DNA of 64,000 nt from 79-D21 sp022839995 (GTDB lineage Bacteria; Synergistota; Synergistia; Synergistales; 79-D21): the NCBI GenBank assembly GCA_022839995.1, contig JALHIN010000008.1, positions 24,326 through 88,325 on the forward strand. The letters are read 5' to 3'. The notes beneath the pieces are model-generated. The model was not told the DNA's origin, made no database searches, and worked only from the letters and a program-made list of their open reading frames with translations. Below are positions 1 through 8,195 of the stretch, in pieces; position 1 is the first letter of the stretch, and the number at the start of each line of letters is the position of its first letter. The position numbers and the translations under genes were made by a program.

Positions 1-644
1 GAGACAAGCCGGTTCGAGTCGAAACCGTTGTGGTTTCCACGCAGCACCATCCGGCGGTGGACCAGGCAGAGATCGAGGCGGACCTCGTCGAGAGGCTTAT
101 CCTGCCGACGATTCCAGAATATTTGAGGGAGAGAAAACCCAGGATCCTGGTCAATCCGACGGGACGTTTTGTCCAGGGAGGCCCTCTCGCCGATACGGGA
201 CTGACCGGCAGGAAAATCATCGTGGACACTTACGGGGGAGTCGTGCCGCATGGAGGGGGTTGCTTCTCTGGCAAAGATCCCACGAAGGTGGACCGGTCGG
301 CAGCCTATATGACCCGCTACGCCGCGAAGAACCTGGTCGCCGCAGGGCTTGCGGAGAAGTGCCAGATCCAGGTGGCGTATGCCATCGGGGTTGCCCACCC
401 TGTTTCCCTGATGGTCCATACCTACGGAACGGGAAAGCTTCCGGACGATACCTTGACCCGGCTCGTATCCGAGGTCTTCGACTTTAGGCCCGCTGCGATC
501 ATACGGGACCTGGACCTGCGCAAGCCGCAATACCGGCGCCTGGCGGCCTATGGACACATGGGGCGCGTGGACCTGAACCCTCTGCCTGCCTGGGAGAGGC
601 TGGACCGGGTCGAACAGCTGTCCGCCGCGGCCAAGAGGGCCTGA
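1..644 (+). CDS. metK: S-adenosylmethionine synthase, C-terminal part (5' end outside window)
   Basis: Makes S-adenosylmethionine from methionine and ATP in the cytoplasm. The frame is open from the first base, so the true start lies outside; about 213 C-terminal residues are visible. Conserved MetK stretches can be read: GGPLADTGLTGRKIIVDTYGG and, shortly after, the GKDPTKVDRSAAY segment of the active site, followed by the QVAYAIGVAHPVS strand. The GTG at 30 is internal and not a start. It is followed after 18 bases by the comF-like gene on the same strand. The family call is secure; nothing can be said about regulation because the promoter is outside the window. Confidence 0.97.
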   Translation, partial: DKPVRVETVVVSTQHHPAVDQAEIEADLVERLILPTIPEYLRERKPRILVNPTGRFVQGGPLADTGLTGRKIIVDTYGGVVPHGGGCFSGKDPTKVDRSAAYMTRYAAKNLVAAGLAEKCQIQVAYAIGVAHPVSLMVHTYGTGKLPDDTLTRLVSEVFDFRPAAIIRDLDLRKPQYRRLAAYGHMGRVDLNPLPAWERLDRVEQLSAAAKRA

Positions 645-662
645 GATCAACCCGGCTCGACC

Positions 663-1379
663 ATGAAGGGCAGGTTGGAGGCCGTCGCCCAGCAAGCATG
701 GGAAATCGCCTGCCATTTCCTGTGGCCCACGGCCTGCCCTCTATGCGGAAGGATCGGAAGCGATGGTTGCCCAGCCTGCCTGGACGGACTCCTCCTTGAA
801 ATGCCGAAGCGTTGCCTTTGGTGCGGGGGTGGAACCTTTCCCTGTGGAGTTTTTTCGCACAACGCTTTCCTCTGCGCCGGAACCTGGCATGAAGGACAGG
901 CACGCGAACTGGTGCACCTGGCAAAGTATTCCGGGCACCGGCGGCTGGCCTTCGAAATGGGGAGGTCCCTGTCGCGGCTCTACAGGGAAGATCCTTCCGT
1001 TGCCCTGGTTCCTGTCCCGCTGCATCAGGGATCGAGCCGTTCCTACAACCAGGCGGAACTGCTGGCACGAGGGATGTCCGAAGAATGGGGGGTGCCGGTT
1101 GTCGAAGGGTTGAAATGGGCTCTCCCCTTTCCTTCGCAGGTTGGTAGAAGTGCCTTTGAAAGGAGGGCGCTGCCCAAGGGAGCCTTCCGCTGGGCAGGCC
1201 CCAGTCTTGGAAGGGACGTGCTGATCGTTGACGATGTCTGCACGACGGGTATGACCTTGCTCAGGGCAGCGGAAGCCCTAAGGGATGCCGGGATCCGGGT
1301 GAAAGGCGCCTATTGCTGGTCCTTGAGCCCGATGGAAACGCTGACCGTTAGCTGGAAGGGAAAGACAGACGTTGGATAG
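663..1379 (+). CDS. ComF family phosphoribosyltransferase-like protein
   Basis: ComF-type protein of 238 residues, related to a DNA-uptake competence protein of naturally transformable bacteria; its biochemical role is not settled. The N terminus has a zinc-ribbon-like cluster (C25, C28, C36, C39, then C51 and C54), and the C-terminal phosphoribosyltransferase domain carries the PRPP loop VLIVDDVCTTG at about 186-196. No other competence gene is beside it, but an orphan prepilin lies at 13.7-14.2 kb. It starts 18 bases after metK and its end overlaps the next reading frame by 8 bases, suggesting co-transcription from metK. Confidence 0.88.
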   Translation: MKGRLEAVAQQAWEIACHFLWPTACPLCGRIGSDGCPACLDGLLLEMPKRCLWCGGGTFPCGVFSHNAFLCAGTWHEGQARELVHLAKYSGHRRLAFEMGRSLSRLYREDPSVALVPVPLHQGSSRSYNQAELLARGMSEEWGVPVVEGLKWALPFPSQVGRSAFERRALPKGAFRWAGPSLGRDVLIVDDVCTTGMTLLRAAEALRDAGIRVKGAYCWSLSPMETLTVSWKGKTDVG

Positions 1380-1689
1380 AGTCAAGGGAAGGATTTTAGC
1401 CTCGCGGTGGAGCCGCATTTTTTTCTGGGTTTCGATCCTGATCGCCCTTGCCTGGGGGCTGCAGCCGTTCTTCATTAGGGCCTTTCGTTGGCAGAAAGGC
1501 CTAGAGACAACGGTTGCCGTTTCCGGGGGAAAATCCGAAATCTTCCTTTTGGCTTTCCTCGTCGTTTGCGGTGGTCTTCTTTTCTGGGTGTTTTTGGAAC
1601 GCCTGTTCTGGCGGAAATACTTCCCTACCCAGGAGATGCCCGACCCTCCGGCGAAAACGGGGTTGAAGGAAAAGGGGAGTCACCGGTGA
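1372..1689 (+). CDS. Small two-helix membrane protein, unknown function
   Basis: A 105-residue protein starting at a TTG that overlaps the end of the comF-like gene by 8 bases. Two hydrophobic segments (about residues 14-34 and 56-78) are separated by a short basic/polar loop, and the tail is charged; this predicts a hairpin inner-membrane protein. I do not recognise a family. Its 3' end overlaps the 3' end of the DUF3343 gene on the opposite strand by about 10 bases. The frame sits tightly behind comF and has plausible composition, but the TTG start has no strong ribosome site, so the gene call is moderate. Confidence 0.55.
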   Translation: MDRVKGRILASRWSRIFFWVSILIALAWGLQPFFIRAFRWQKGLETTVAVSGGKSEIFLLAFLVVCGGLLFWVFLERLFWRKYFPTQEMPDPPAKTGLKEKGSHR

Positions 1690-1895
1690 TGGAACCCCGC
1701 GACTTCAACCTTTTTCTCTCGGCAGATTTCCTCGACGGTTGCTTCGCTCTCGCAGGGATAGGTACAAGCCAGCCCGCAACTTGCAGAGAGTTCCCTCGGG
1801 ACGGGAACGACCCTCGCAGCAAGGCCGCGCGCTCTGCAAGCCTTTTCGAAAAGGAGAGCCATGTGAGTGGTATCGAACGTCGCAAGACATTCCAT
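1680..1895 (-). CDS. DUF3343 family small protein (putative Se/S carrier-like)
   Basis: A 71-residue cytoplasmic protein. The pattern MECLATFDTTHMALLFEKAC, then VPVPRELSASCGLAC and ESEATVEEICREKKV, is that of the DUF3343 family, whose members are short, have a conserved SCGLA motif and are annotated as putative selenium/sulfur carrier-like proteins; the biochemical role is unproven. Start chosen at the ATG at 1895, which has a GGAGGT ribosome site on the minus strand about 9 bases upstream. A TATAAT-like hexamer at 1938-1943 (minus) may be its -10. It stands alone, antisense to its neighbours. Often found near cysteine desulfurase-type genes elsewhere; none is seen here. Confidence 0.75.
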   Translation of the reverse strand: MECLATFDTTHMALLFEKACRARGLAARVVPVPRELSASCGLACTYPCESEATVEEICREKKVEVAGFHHR

Positions 1896-1945
1896 GTTGA
1901 AAGACCTCCAGCCAGGTTGGAAAGAGATTGTTACGTAATTATACC

Positions 1946-1974
1946 TAGACTTCGGAGGTCCGTGAGAGTAGAAT
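1946..1974 (+). promoter_or_regulatory. Probable sigma-70 promoter of ompH
   Basis: TAGACT (-35, 1946-1951), 17-base spacer, TAGAAT (-10, 1969-1974). The predicted transcription start near 1981 gives a leader of about 34 bases with an AAGGAGGGTG ribosome site before ompH. Confidence 0.55.
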
Positions 1975-2014
1975 CTATCACCGTAGCCCGGAAAAATCCA
2001 AAGGAGGGTGTCTG

Positions 2015-2455
2015 ATGGTTTCGAGCAAGAAAATGGTCCTTTTGGCAGTTCTCTCGGCTTTCATGCTGACGGTCGTCGCCGGTGTTGCCCTGGCAGATGA
2101 GAAAATCGGCGTGATCGAGCCGCAGAAGGTTCTCTTCCAGCACCCGAAGATGGCGCAAGTGCAGAAGCAGGTCCAGGCGGTTGTCCAGAAGAAGCAGGAA
2201 GAGGCGAAAACGGCCATCGACAAGGAACAGGATAACAAGAAGAAGGCAGAGATCTACCAGACGAAGCGGAAAGAGGCGGCAACCGAGGAGCAGAAACTGA
2301 TGGCCCCGCTTTTCAAGGATATCGACCTCGCGATCCGTTCGGTTGCAAAGGCCAAGGGGCTCACGATCGTTCTAGACAAAGCTCAGGTCTTCATGGGCGG
2401 CATCGATATCACCGACGATGTGATCCAGGAACTGAAGAAGAAGTTCTCCAACTAG
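2015..2455 (+). CDS. Periplasmic OmpH/Skp family chaperone
   Basis: Periplasmic chaperone for outer-membrane proteins in diderm bacteria. The 146-residue protein begins with a signal peptide cleaved probably after A27 (GVALA before DEK). The mature part opens with IGVIEPQKVLFQHP, the usual OmpH opening, followed by a long charged helical segment (about 45-95) that forms the Skp tentacles, and ends with the strand region TIVLDKAQVFMGGIDITDDV. Start ATG at 2015 follows an AAGGAGG site. It is monocistronic: own promoter, and a strong terminator directly downstream. Its presence is one of the arguments for an outer membrane. No bamA or lpx gene is next to it, unlike the usual context. Confidence 0.9.
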   Translation: MVSSKKMVLLAVLSAFMLTVVAGVALADEKIGVIEPQKVLFQHPKMAQVQKQVQAVVQKKQEEAKTAIDKEQDNKKKAEIYQTKRKEAATEEQKLMAPLFKDIDLAIRSVAKAKGLTIVLDKAQVFMGGIDITDDVIQELKKKFSN

Positions 2456-2473
2456 ACGCGCCATTTTTGACGA

Positions 2474-2533
2474 GCGGATAAAAAAAGGGGAGAGGCGGGT
2501 TCTTGCGGTCCGCCTCTCCCCTTTTTTATCCGC
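2474..2533. terminator. Bidirectional intrinsic terminator between ompH and livF
   Basis: Long inverted repeat: GCGGATAAAAAAAGGGGAG arm and CTCCCCTTTTTTATCCGC arm around a GC-rich core and short loop. T-runs lie in both orientations (A-run on the left arm, T-run on the right), so it can serve the convergent ompH and liv transcripts. Confidence 0.9.
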
Positions 2534-2554
2534 AATCCTTTGAAAACGCCTCGA

Positions 2555-3301
2555 TTAATGGGCTTTTTTCCCAGTCCCGAGATAAGCGGCCTGGATTTCC
2601 GGGTTGTGGAGGAGGTCTTTTGCGTCCCCTTCCATGACGAGCTGCCCTGTCTGCATGACATATCCCCGGTGGGATAGCAGGAGGGCCTGCCGTGCGTTCT
2701 GTTCAACGAGAAGGATCGTCACGCCTTCCTCGTTGATTCGCTTCAGTTCCTTGAAAATGTCCTTGATGATGATCGGAGCCAGTCCCAGGGAGGGTTCATC
2801 GAGAAGAAGCAGCTTCGGGCTGGCCATCAGCGCGCGTCCGATCGCCAGCATTTGCTGCTCTCCCCCGGAAAGGGTGCCGGCGTACTGGGACATCCTCTCC
2901 CGTAGGCGAGGGAAAAGCGTGTAAACCCATTCGAGGTCCTTCTTGACCTTTTCCTTGTCGTTTACCGGGAACGCCCCCATCATGAGGTTTTCGGACACCG
3001 TCAGCGGAGCGAAAACCTTCCGTCCTTCCGGGGAAAGGGAAAGCCCTTTCGTCACGATCTGGAAACTTTGCCCTTCCAAGGGCTTACCCTCGAAAAGGAT
3101 CGTCCCGCTCTGCCTTTTCACGTTTCCCATGATGGCATTCATAAGGGTGGACTTCCCAGCGCCATTCGAGCCGATGACGCAGACGATCTCACCGGGATAG
3201 ACGTCCAAGTTAAACCCCCGCAGCGCTTTAATCGCGCCGTAGGAAACGTGCAGGTCCCTCACCGAGAGGAGCGGCTGCTTCGGGTTCGGGGCATCCATCA
3301 T
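2555..3301 (-). CDS. livF: Branched-chain amino acid ABC transporter ATP-binding protein LivF
   Basis: One of two ATPases powering the LivHM permease at the inner face of the membrane. The 248-residue protein has Walker A GSNGAGKST (about 44-52), the signature LSGGEQQ, Walker B LLLLDEPSLGL, and the H-loop region ILLVEQN typical of LivF. It is the last gene of the livKHMGF operon; its start overlaps the end of livG by 4 bases. The bidirectional hairpin at 2474-2533 ends the transcript. Family assignment secure; the actual amino acid substrate is inferred. Confidence 0.95.
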   Translation of the reverse strand: MMDAPNPKQPLLSVRDLHVSYGAIKALRGFNLDVYPGEIVCVIGSNGAGKSTLMNAIMGNVKRQSGTILFEGKPLEGQSFQIVTKGLSLSPEGRKVFAPLTVSENLMMGAFPVNDKEKVKKDLEWVYTLFPRLRERMSQYAGTLSGGEQQMLAIGRALMASPKLLLLDEPSLGLAPIIIKDIFKELKRINEEGVTILLVEQNARQALLLSHRGYVMQTGQLVMEGDAKDLLHNPEIQAAYLGTGKKAH

Positions 3302-4077
3302 GCTTCCAACACCTCCTCGCCGAGGTAAGCCTTGAGGATTTCGGGGTGGTTCTGGATATGGTCAGGATCCCCCTCAGCGATCTTGGCGCCGAAATTCATG
3401 CAGATGATGTGCGGGCAGATCTCCATAACCAATTCCATGTGGTGTTCGATGACGAGGATAGTCAGGTCGAAATCCCGGTGAATGGCCGTGATCAGGCCGT
3501 TCAGTTCCTGGACCTCGTCCGGGTTCATCCCTGCCGCGGGTTCGTCCAGAAGGAGAAGGCGGGGCTGCAGCGAGAGGGCCCGGGCGATCTCCAGGCGTCG
3601 CTGGTGTCCATAGGGCAGGGTACCGGCGGCCTGTTCGGCGAGGGCATCCAGGCCAACCCGTTCCAGCAGGGCCATGCTCTGGTCGCGAATCGACCTTTCC
3701 AGGGACTTCCATCTCCCGAGATGGGAGGCGGCCTCGAAGAAACCGTATTGGTAGTGCTGCTGGCAAGCCGTCATAACATTTTCGAGAACGGTCGATCTCG
3801 GGAAAAGCCTCAGGTTTTGGAAGGTCCTGGCAATTCCCTTGCGGATAACCTCGTAGGTCTTGTAGGGGGTGATGTCTTCTCCTTCGAAAAGGATGGTGCC
3901 GCTGTCGACATCGTAAACCCCGGTAATCAGGTTGAAGATCGTGGTCTTTCCTGCACCGTTCGGCCCGATCAGACCGGCAAGCTCGCCTTTTTCAAGAGAG
4001 AAGCTCATGTCCTGGACGGCATGCACCCCTCCGAAGTACTTGTTGACGTGATCAAGCTTAAGGACGGTTTCGCTCAT
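3298..4077 (-). CDS. livG: Branched-chain amino acid ABC transporter ATP-binding protein LivG
   Basis: Partner ATPase of LivF. 259 residues, Walker A GPNGAGKTT (about 38-46), Walker B LLLLDEPAAGMN, and the C-terminal IAEGDPDHIQNHPEILKAYLG stretch characteristic of the LivG subfamily. The long GIARTFQNLRLFP Q-loop region is typical. It overlaps livM upstream and livF downstream by 4 bases each, so translational coupling is likely. Confidence 0.95.
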   Translation of the reverse strand: MSETVLKLDHVNKYFGGVHAVQDMSFSLEKGELAGLIGPNGAGKTTIFNLITGVYDVDSGTILFEGEDITPYKTYEVIRKGIARTFQNLRLFPRSTVLENVMTACQQHYQYGFFEAASHLGRWKSLERSIRDQSMALLERVGLDALAEQAAGTLPYGHQRRLEIARALSLQPRLLLLDEPAAGMNPDEVQELNGLITAIHRDFDLTILVIEHHMELVMEICPHIICMNFGAKIAEGDPDHIQNHPEILKAYLGEEVLEA

Positions 4078-4964
4078 CGCCCGCCACCCCCTTCGGCAGT
4101 TCTGGGTGAACGATCCTTACGGTTGAAGAGTGACCGGATGAAGCGGGGTCCGAGTTCGTGCTGCCCCATGATCCCTTCCGGACGGACGACCATGATGATG
4201 ACCATGACCGCACCGTAAATCAGCATTCGATACTGGGAGATCGGCCGGAAGAGCTCTGTCACCAGGGTAATGACCGCGGTACCGATCAGGCTTCCGCTCA
4301 ATGAGCCCAGCCCGCCGAAAACGACGACGGCAGTTAGCTCCGTGGACTTGTTGAGATCGAACATGACGGGCTGGATAAAGGTCAAAAAGCCTGCCATCAA
4401 AGCCCCGGCTACGCCGCAGTAAAAGGCGGAAATGGAAAGGCTCAGGACACGGTATCGCGCCGTGTTGAACCCCAAAAGCGACGCCGCGACATAGTCGTCC
4501 CGGCACGCCTTGAAAGCCCTGCCGAAATTGCTCCGGATCAGGAAGAACATCAAAACTGCCATGATCACGAAAAAGGTGGCCGCGACCGGAAGGTTCGTGT
4601 AATTGTCGATTCCCGGATACCCCCTGGCCCCTCGTGTGAAAGATTGCCAGTTTTCGAGGATGAGCCTGATGGATTCACCAAGCCCGATGGAGGCGATGGC
4701 GTAGTAATCCCCCATCAGGCGCAGGGTCGGAACGCCGATGCAATAGGCGATCACCATTGCGATGATTCCCCCGGCAAGGATTGCCGGAAGCCAGTGAATG
4801 CCGTATCGAACCGTCATGATGGCCGCAGTATAGGCTCCGATCGCCATGTAGCCCGCGTGGCCAAGTGTGAAGACCCCCGTGAAGCCCGTCAGCAGCGAAA
4901 CACCCATAGCGGCGATTCCGTTGATGAACAGGAGGATGATGATTCCCTCTACGTACCCTGACAT
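4074..4964 (-). CDS. livM: Branched-chain amino acid ABC transporter permease LivM
   Basis: Inner-membrane permease of 296 residues with roughly eight to nine hydrophobic segments. Family motifs include the GYMAIGAYTAA segment near residue 40 and the EAA-like loop VVFGGLGSLSGSLIGTAVIT around 230. It follows livH by 12 bases, with a GGAGG site, and overlaps livG by 4 bases. The C-terminal tail is basic and glycine-rich. Confidence 0.94.
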   Translation of the reverse strand: MSGYVEGIIILLFINGIAAMGVSLLTGFTGVFTLGHAGYMAIGAYTAAIMTVRYGIHWLPAILAGGIIAMVIAYCIGVPTLRLMGDYYAIASIGLGESIRLILENWQSFTRGARGYPGIDNYTNLPVAATFFVIMAVLMFFLIRSNFGRAFKACRDDYVAASLLGFNTARYRVLSLSISAFYCGVAGALMAGFLTFIQPVMFDLNKSTELTAVVVFGGLGSLSGSLIGTAVITLVTELFRPISQYRMLIYGAVMVIIMVVRPEGIMGQHELGPRFIRSLFNRKDRSPRTAEGGGGR

Positions 4965-4976
4965 GGGGAAAACCTC

Positions 4977-5858
4977 CTAAACCTTTTCGCTGACCTGCTT
5001 TCCCAAGAGGCCGGAAGGCCTCCAGAGAAGCGTCAGGACCAGCATGCCAAACACGACCAGGTCGCGCATCTGGCTGGAAATGAACCCGGCTGTCAGCATT
5101 TCTGCCAAACCGAGGATCAGGCTGCCGAGCACGGCGCCGGGCAGGCTGCCCAGGCCTCCGATGACTGCGGCTACAAATGCCTTGATCGTGATAAAGCCCA
5201 GCTGGGGATAGAGCGTGTAGCGAACCGACAGGAAGATGCCTCCGACTGCTGCGAGCAGCCCGGCGACGAAAAAAACGATCGAGATGAGCCGGTTCACGTT
5301 GACTCCCATCAGCCCGGAGGTGCGCAGGTCATAGGAGGCAGCCCGGATGGCAAGGCCCCATTTCGTCTTGCTGAGGAAGAGTTGGAGCCCTGTAAGGAAA
5401 AGGACCGCCATGCCCAGGGAGAGGATGTCAAATGCGCTTGTCGTGGCCAGTCCGAAGAAATTCACGGGGTCGGTCGGGATGACCGGGGGAAGTGCGCGGA
5501 ACCGTCCCCCGACTGTGACGACGAAGATGTTTTCTATGACGATGCTCATGCCCATGGAGGCGATCAGCAGGTAGAGGGTGACGTTTGTCCGCTCCCGGAT
5601 GGGTTTGTATGCGAGTTTTTCAACCAGGATTGCGACCACACCGGCGCCGACCATGGCCAGGAGGCCTGATAGCCAGATGTTGTGTCCCATCGCGGCCAGA
5701 GTGTAATAGCAGATGTAGCCCCCGATGACCAGAAAGCCGCCATGAGCGAAGTTGGAAAACAGCAGGATGGAATAAACCAGCGAATAGCCGACGGCGATCA
5801 ATGCATAGACGGATCCGAGGGAAAGTCCGTTTATCACTTGTTGTATCAATGTATCCAA
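4977..5858 (-). CDS. livH: Branched-chain amino acid ABC transporter permease LivH
   Basis: Inner-membrane permease, partner of LivM. I start it at the TTG at 5858 (MDTLIQQVINGLSLGSVYAL), which has a GAGGTG ribosome site 8 bases upstream and gives the usual LivH N terminus; an in-frame ATG at 5897 adds 13 non-conserved residues and has no ribosome site. The protein is then 293 residues with about eight membrane segments and the EAA-like AAVIGGLGSLPGAVLGSLIL loop. It lies downstream of livK, with an intrinsic terminator in the gap, so permease levels probably depend on read-through. Confidence 0.93.
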   Translation of the reverse strand: MDTLIQQVINGLSLGSVYALIAVGYSLVYSILLFSNFAHGGFLVIGGYICYYTLAAMGHNIWLSGLLAMVGAGVVAILVEKLAYKPIRERTNVTLYLLIASMGMSIVIENIFVVTVGGRFRALPPVIPTDPVNFFGLATTSAFDILSLGMAVLFLTGLQLFLSKTKWGLAIRAASYDLRTSGLMGVNVNRLISIVFFVAGLLAAVGGIFLSVRYTLYPQLGFITIKAFVAAVIGGLGSLPGAVLGSLILGLAEMLTAGFISSQMRDLVVFGMLVLTLLWRPSGLLGKQVSEKV

Positions 5859-5936
5859 GTGGCCAACACCTCGCTTGCCAAACAGGATATCCCGCAAGTC
5901 AGGGAATTCATGAAGCAGGTGGTTCGGGGCGGGGAC

Positions 5937-5978
5937 AAAAAACCGAGAAGGCGGACGCGGACTTCCGCGCCCGCCTTC
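5937..5978 (-). terminator. Intercistronic terminator/attenuator between livK and livH
   Basis: On the minus strand a 15-base-pair stem (arms 5964-5978 and 5947-5961, one G-U pair) is followed by TCGG and six T residues. It sits in the gap between the binding-protein gene and the first permease gene, where partial termination would give excess LivK. Confidence 0.82.
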
Positions 5979-6002
5979 CGATTGAGCCGATCGACCGTAG
6001 AA

Positions 6003-7157
6003 CTACTTGGGCTGAACCTTCGTGTGGAAGACAGCCTTGCCGCCTTTCGCGAGAAGGACAACGGCCGTCTTGTTCATCGGGTTGTGGGTTTTCGGGTCGA
6101 TGGACATGACGGCGTGATGCAGCTTGACTTCCTTGGTCTTCTCCAGGGCATCGCGAATGGCCGTACTATCTACCTTTCCTGCTCGCTTGATCGCGTCGGC
6201 GAGCCAGTAGACGGAGTCGTAGGCGAGGACCCCGTTGACGAATTCCTTGCACTCGTCGTTGTATTTTTTCTTGTAGGACTCGAAGAAGGGCTTCATGGCG
6301 GGGTCTGCCGGGTCAACGTGGTTGATCCAGTAGCTGCCCTCCATGGAAGGTCCGGCGATTTCCCACATGAAGTCGCCGTAACCGTCGCCGCCGATGAAGA
6401 CGATGTCCTTCATGCCGAGCTCGCGGGCTTGTTTCATGATCAGTGCCATTTCCTTGCCCATGTTCGGAAGGACGAGGACTTCGGCCTTGCTGTCGCGGAT
6501 GGTGGTCAGCTGGGCGCGGAAGTCAACGTCGGTTCCGGCGCGGAAGCCCTGATCGGCAACGACCGTGCCGCCGTACTTCTTGTAGTACTGCATGAAGAAG
6601 TCACGCAGTCCCTGCGAGTAGTCGCTGCCGACGTCGTAAAGGACGGCGGCCTTCATCTTCTTGAGATTCTTCGCGGTGAAATAGGCGATGACCTGTCCCT
6701 GGTAGGGGTCGGTGAAGCAGATGCGGAACATGTAGGGGTTCAGCTTGCCTTCGGGTGTCACCGTTACGTTCAGGTTCGTGGAGACTGTTCCGATTTGGGG
6801 AATCCTGTACTTCGTGGAGAGGGGGGCCGTGGCGATGTTGATGCCGCTTCCGTTGGCTCCGATGACGGCGACCACCTTGTCATTCTCGGCCATCCTGCGG
6901 AAGGCGTTCACCGCATCTTCCGGGCGTGTGCGGAAGTCATAGGGAACGAGCTCGAGCTTCTTGCCCAGAATGCCGCCCTTGGCGTTGATCTCGTCAACTG
7001 CTAGCTTCGCCGAGTTCAATTCCGTCTGTCCATAGGCAGCCCAGTCGCCGGTAAGAGCGGCCAGGTACCCGACCTTGATCGTGTCCGCGGCCATCGCCGA
7101 ACCGGCGAACACGATCGCCAGCGCAACCGCAACCAGAAGCAGTCCCAACTTCCTCAA
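6003..7157 (-). CDS. livK: Branched-chain amino acid ABC transporter substrate-binding protein LivK
   Basis: Periplasmic (or surface) binding protein of the type-I periplasmic fold, delivering amino acids to LivHM. Start set at the TTG at 7157: it has a GGAGGT ribosome site 8 bases upstream and gives a clean signal peptide (MRKLGLLLVAVALAIVFAGS, cleavage probably after A23). Longer in-frame starts add about 87 unlike residues and are rejected. The mature protein opens with DTIKVGYLAALTGDWAAYGQ, typical of the Peripla_BP_6 family, and is 384 residues with the signal. First gene of the liv operon. Confidence 0.94.
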   Translation of the reverse strand: MRKLGLLLVAVALAIVFAGSAMAADTIKVGYLAALTGDWAAYGQTELNSAKLAVDEINAKGGILGKKLELVPYDFRTRPEDAVNAFRRMAENDKVVAVIGANGSGINIATAPLSTKYRIPQIGTVSTNLNVTVTPEGKLNPYMFRICFTDPYQGQVIAYFTAKNLKKMKAAVLYDVGSDYSQGLRDFFMQYYKKYGGTVVADQGFRAGTDVDFRAQLTTIRDSKAEVLVLPNMGKEMALIMKQARELGMKDIVFIGGDGYGDFMWEIAGPSMEGSYWINHVDPADPAMKPFFESYKKKYNDECKEFVNGVLAYDSVYWLADAIKRAGKVDSTAIRDALEKTKEVKLHHAVMSIDPKTHNPMNKTAVVLLAKGGKAVFHTKVQPK

Positions 7158-7203
7158 AACCAACCACCTCCAATGATTGTTTGGAACTTTCAAACGCGCA
7201 TCG

Positions 7204-7212
7204 ATTCTATCA
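7204..7212 (-). promoter_or_regulatory. Extended -10 promoter of the liv operon
   Basis: TGATAGAAT on the minus strand (extended TGn motif plus TAGAAT). No good -35 hexamer is visible. Predicted start near 7197 leaves a leader of about 40 bases before livK. Confidence 0.5.
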
Positions 7213-7273
7213 CAAAACCTAAGGGCGGTGGATGTTTCAACGGCGGGGCCGCGCTGATGTATAAGGTCCCTGC

Positions 7274-7282
7274 TGGTACAAT
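7274..7282 (+). promoter_or_regulatory. Extended -10 promoter of the HAD gene
   Basis: TGGTACAAT (TGn plus TACAAT) with no strong -35. The predicted start near 7289 gives a 20-base leader holding the GGGAGGTG ribosome site. It diverges from the liv promoter 60 bases away. Confidence 0.5.
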
Positions 7283-7308
7283 GAACCTGTCTGGAAGGGA
7301 GGTGCAAC

Positions 7309-8193
7309 GTGAAACTTTTCGTTACGGATATCGATGGGACGCTGACGGATGGAAACCGGGTCCCGCAAGAGGTCGTGGAAGCCTGCAGGCGATTGAGAAC
7401 CCTGGGGTGGAGGTTCATGATCGCGACTGGCCGAATTTGGGCTTCGGCCAGACCTTTCGCGGAAGCGATCGGGGCTGACCTTCCGTCGATCGTCTATGAC
7501 GGCGCGCGGGTCCTTCAGGACGGGGGGGCGCATCCCTTATCGTACCGAGAGTGGAAGATCCCGAGCGAAAGGGCGGGGCGGGTCCTGGAGCTTGGATGGG
7601 AATCTTCCATGCTGATCCAGGCGTACGGGGATGAAGAGGTCACCTGCAGGCCAGGAGACGAGGTCACCAGCGGGTTCTTTCGAAGAATCAACGTCCCGGT
7701 CAGGCCGGATTTGAGTGCACCGCGCCTCGGCTTTGATCCCTATCGGATCATCTTTTACGGCAACCCTTCGGAAGCTAGGGAGCTAGGAGAAAGGATCAGG
7801 GAGAGCCTCGAGGGGGTAGAGGTGACTCTTGCCGGAGAAGGCTTCCTGGACATCCTGCCGGCAGGGGTGTCGAAAGGAGCCGCTTTCAGGGCCTTCAGGA
7901 CGTCGGCCAGGTTAAAGCCGGAGGCGATTGTCGCCGCAGGCGATCACCTGAACGATATAGACCTGCTTCTGGAAGCCGACCTAGCGGTCACCTTCCGGGA
8001 TGCTCCGCCGGAAGTGCGGCGGGCGGCCCACCTGGTCCTTCCCCCCGCTTCATCCATGGGATTCCTCGAACTTTGCCGGTTCCTCGAGAGGGAGGAATCG
8101 AAACCGTTCTTCTCCAAAGGGAGACAGGAGCAAAGGAGGGGGTGCCCGCTGTGCCTCGGCGGGCAACCGCCCGAAATCAAACGGGAGGTGTGA
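7309..8193 (+). CDS. HAD superfamily (Cof-type) hydrolase
   Basis: Likely phosphatase for small phosphorylated metabolites. HAD motif I is FVTDIDGTLTDG with nucleophile D7 and acid D9; motif II is the MIATGR segment near 40; motif III/IV are the SKGAAF lysine region and AAGDHLNDIDLL near 205-215. The cap matches the Cof/IIB type. GTG start at 7309 behind GGGAGGTG. The last ~30 residues (basic, with a CPLC pair) extend past the catalytic core and are not conserved as far as I recognise. Two bases separate it from the adenosine-specific kinase gene, so the two are probably co-transcribed. Confidence 0.85.
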   Translation: MKLFVTDIDGTLTDGNRVPQEVVEACRRLRTLGWRFMIATGRIWASARPFAEAIGADLPSIVYDGARVLQDGGAHPLSYREWKIPSERAGRVLELGWESSMLIQAYGDEEVTCRPGDEVTSGFFRRINVPVRPDLSAPRLGFDPYRIIFYGNPSEARELGERIRESLEGVEVTLAGEGFLDILPAGVSKGAAFRAFRTSARLKPEAIVAAGDHLNDIDLLLEADLAVTFRDAPPEVRRAAHLVLPPASSMGFLELCRFLEREESKPFFSKGRQEQRRGCPLCLGGQPPEIKREV

Positions 8194-8195
8194 AC

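Noticed and set aside
5682..7004. 440-codon open frame on the plus strand
   Set aside because: Antisense to livK and the start of livH; both of those are certain.
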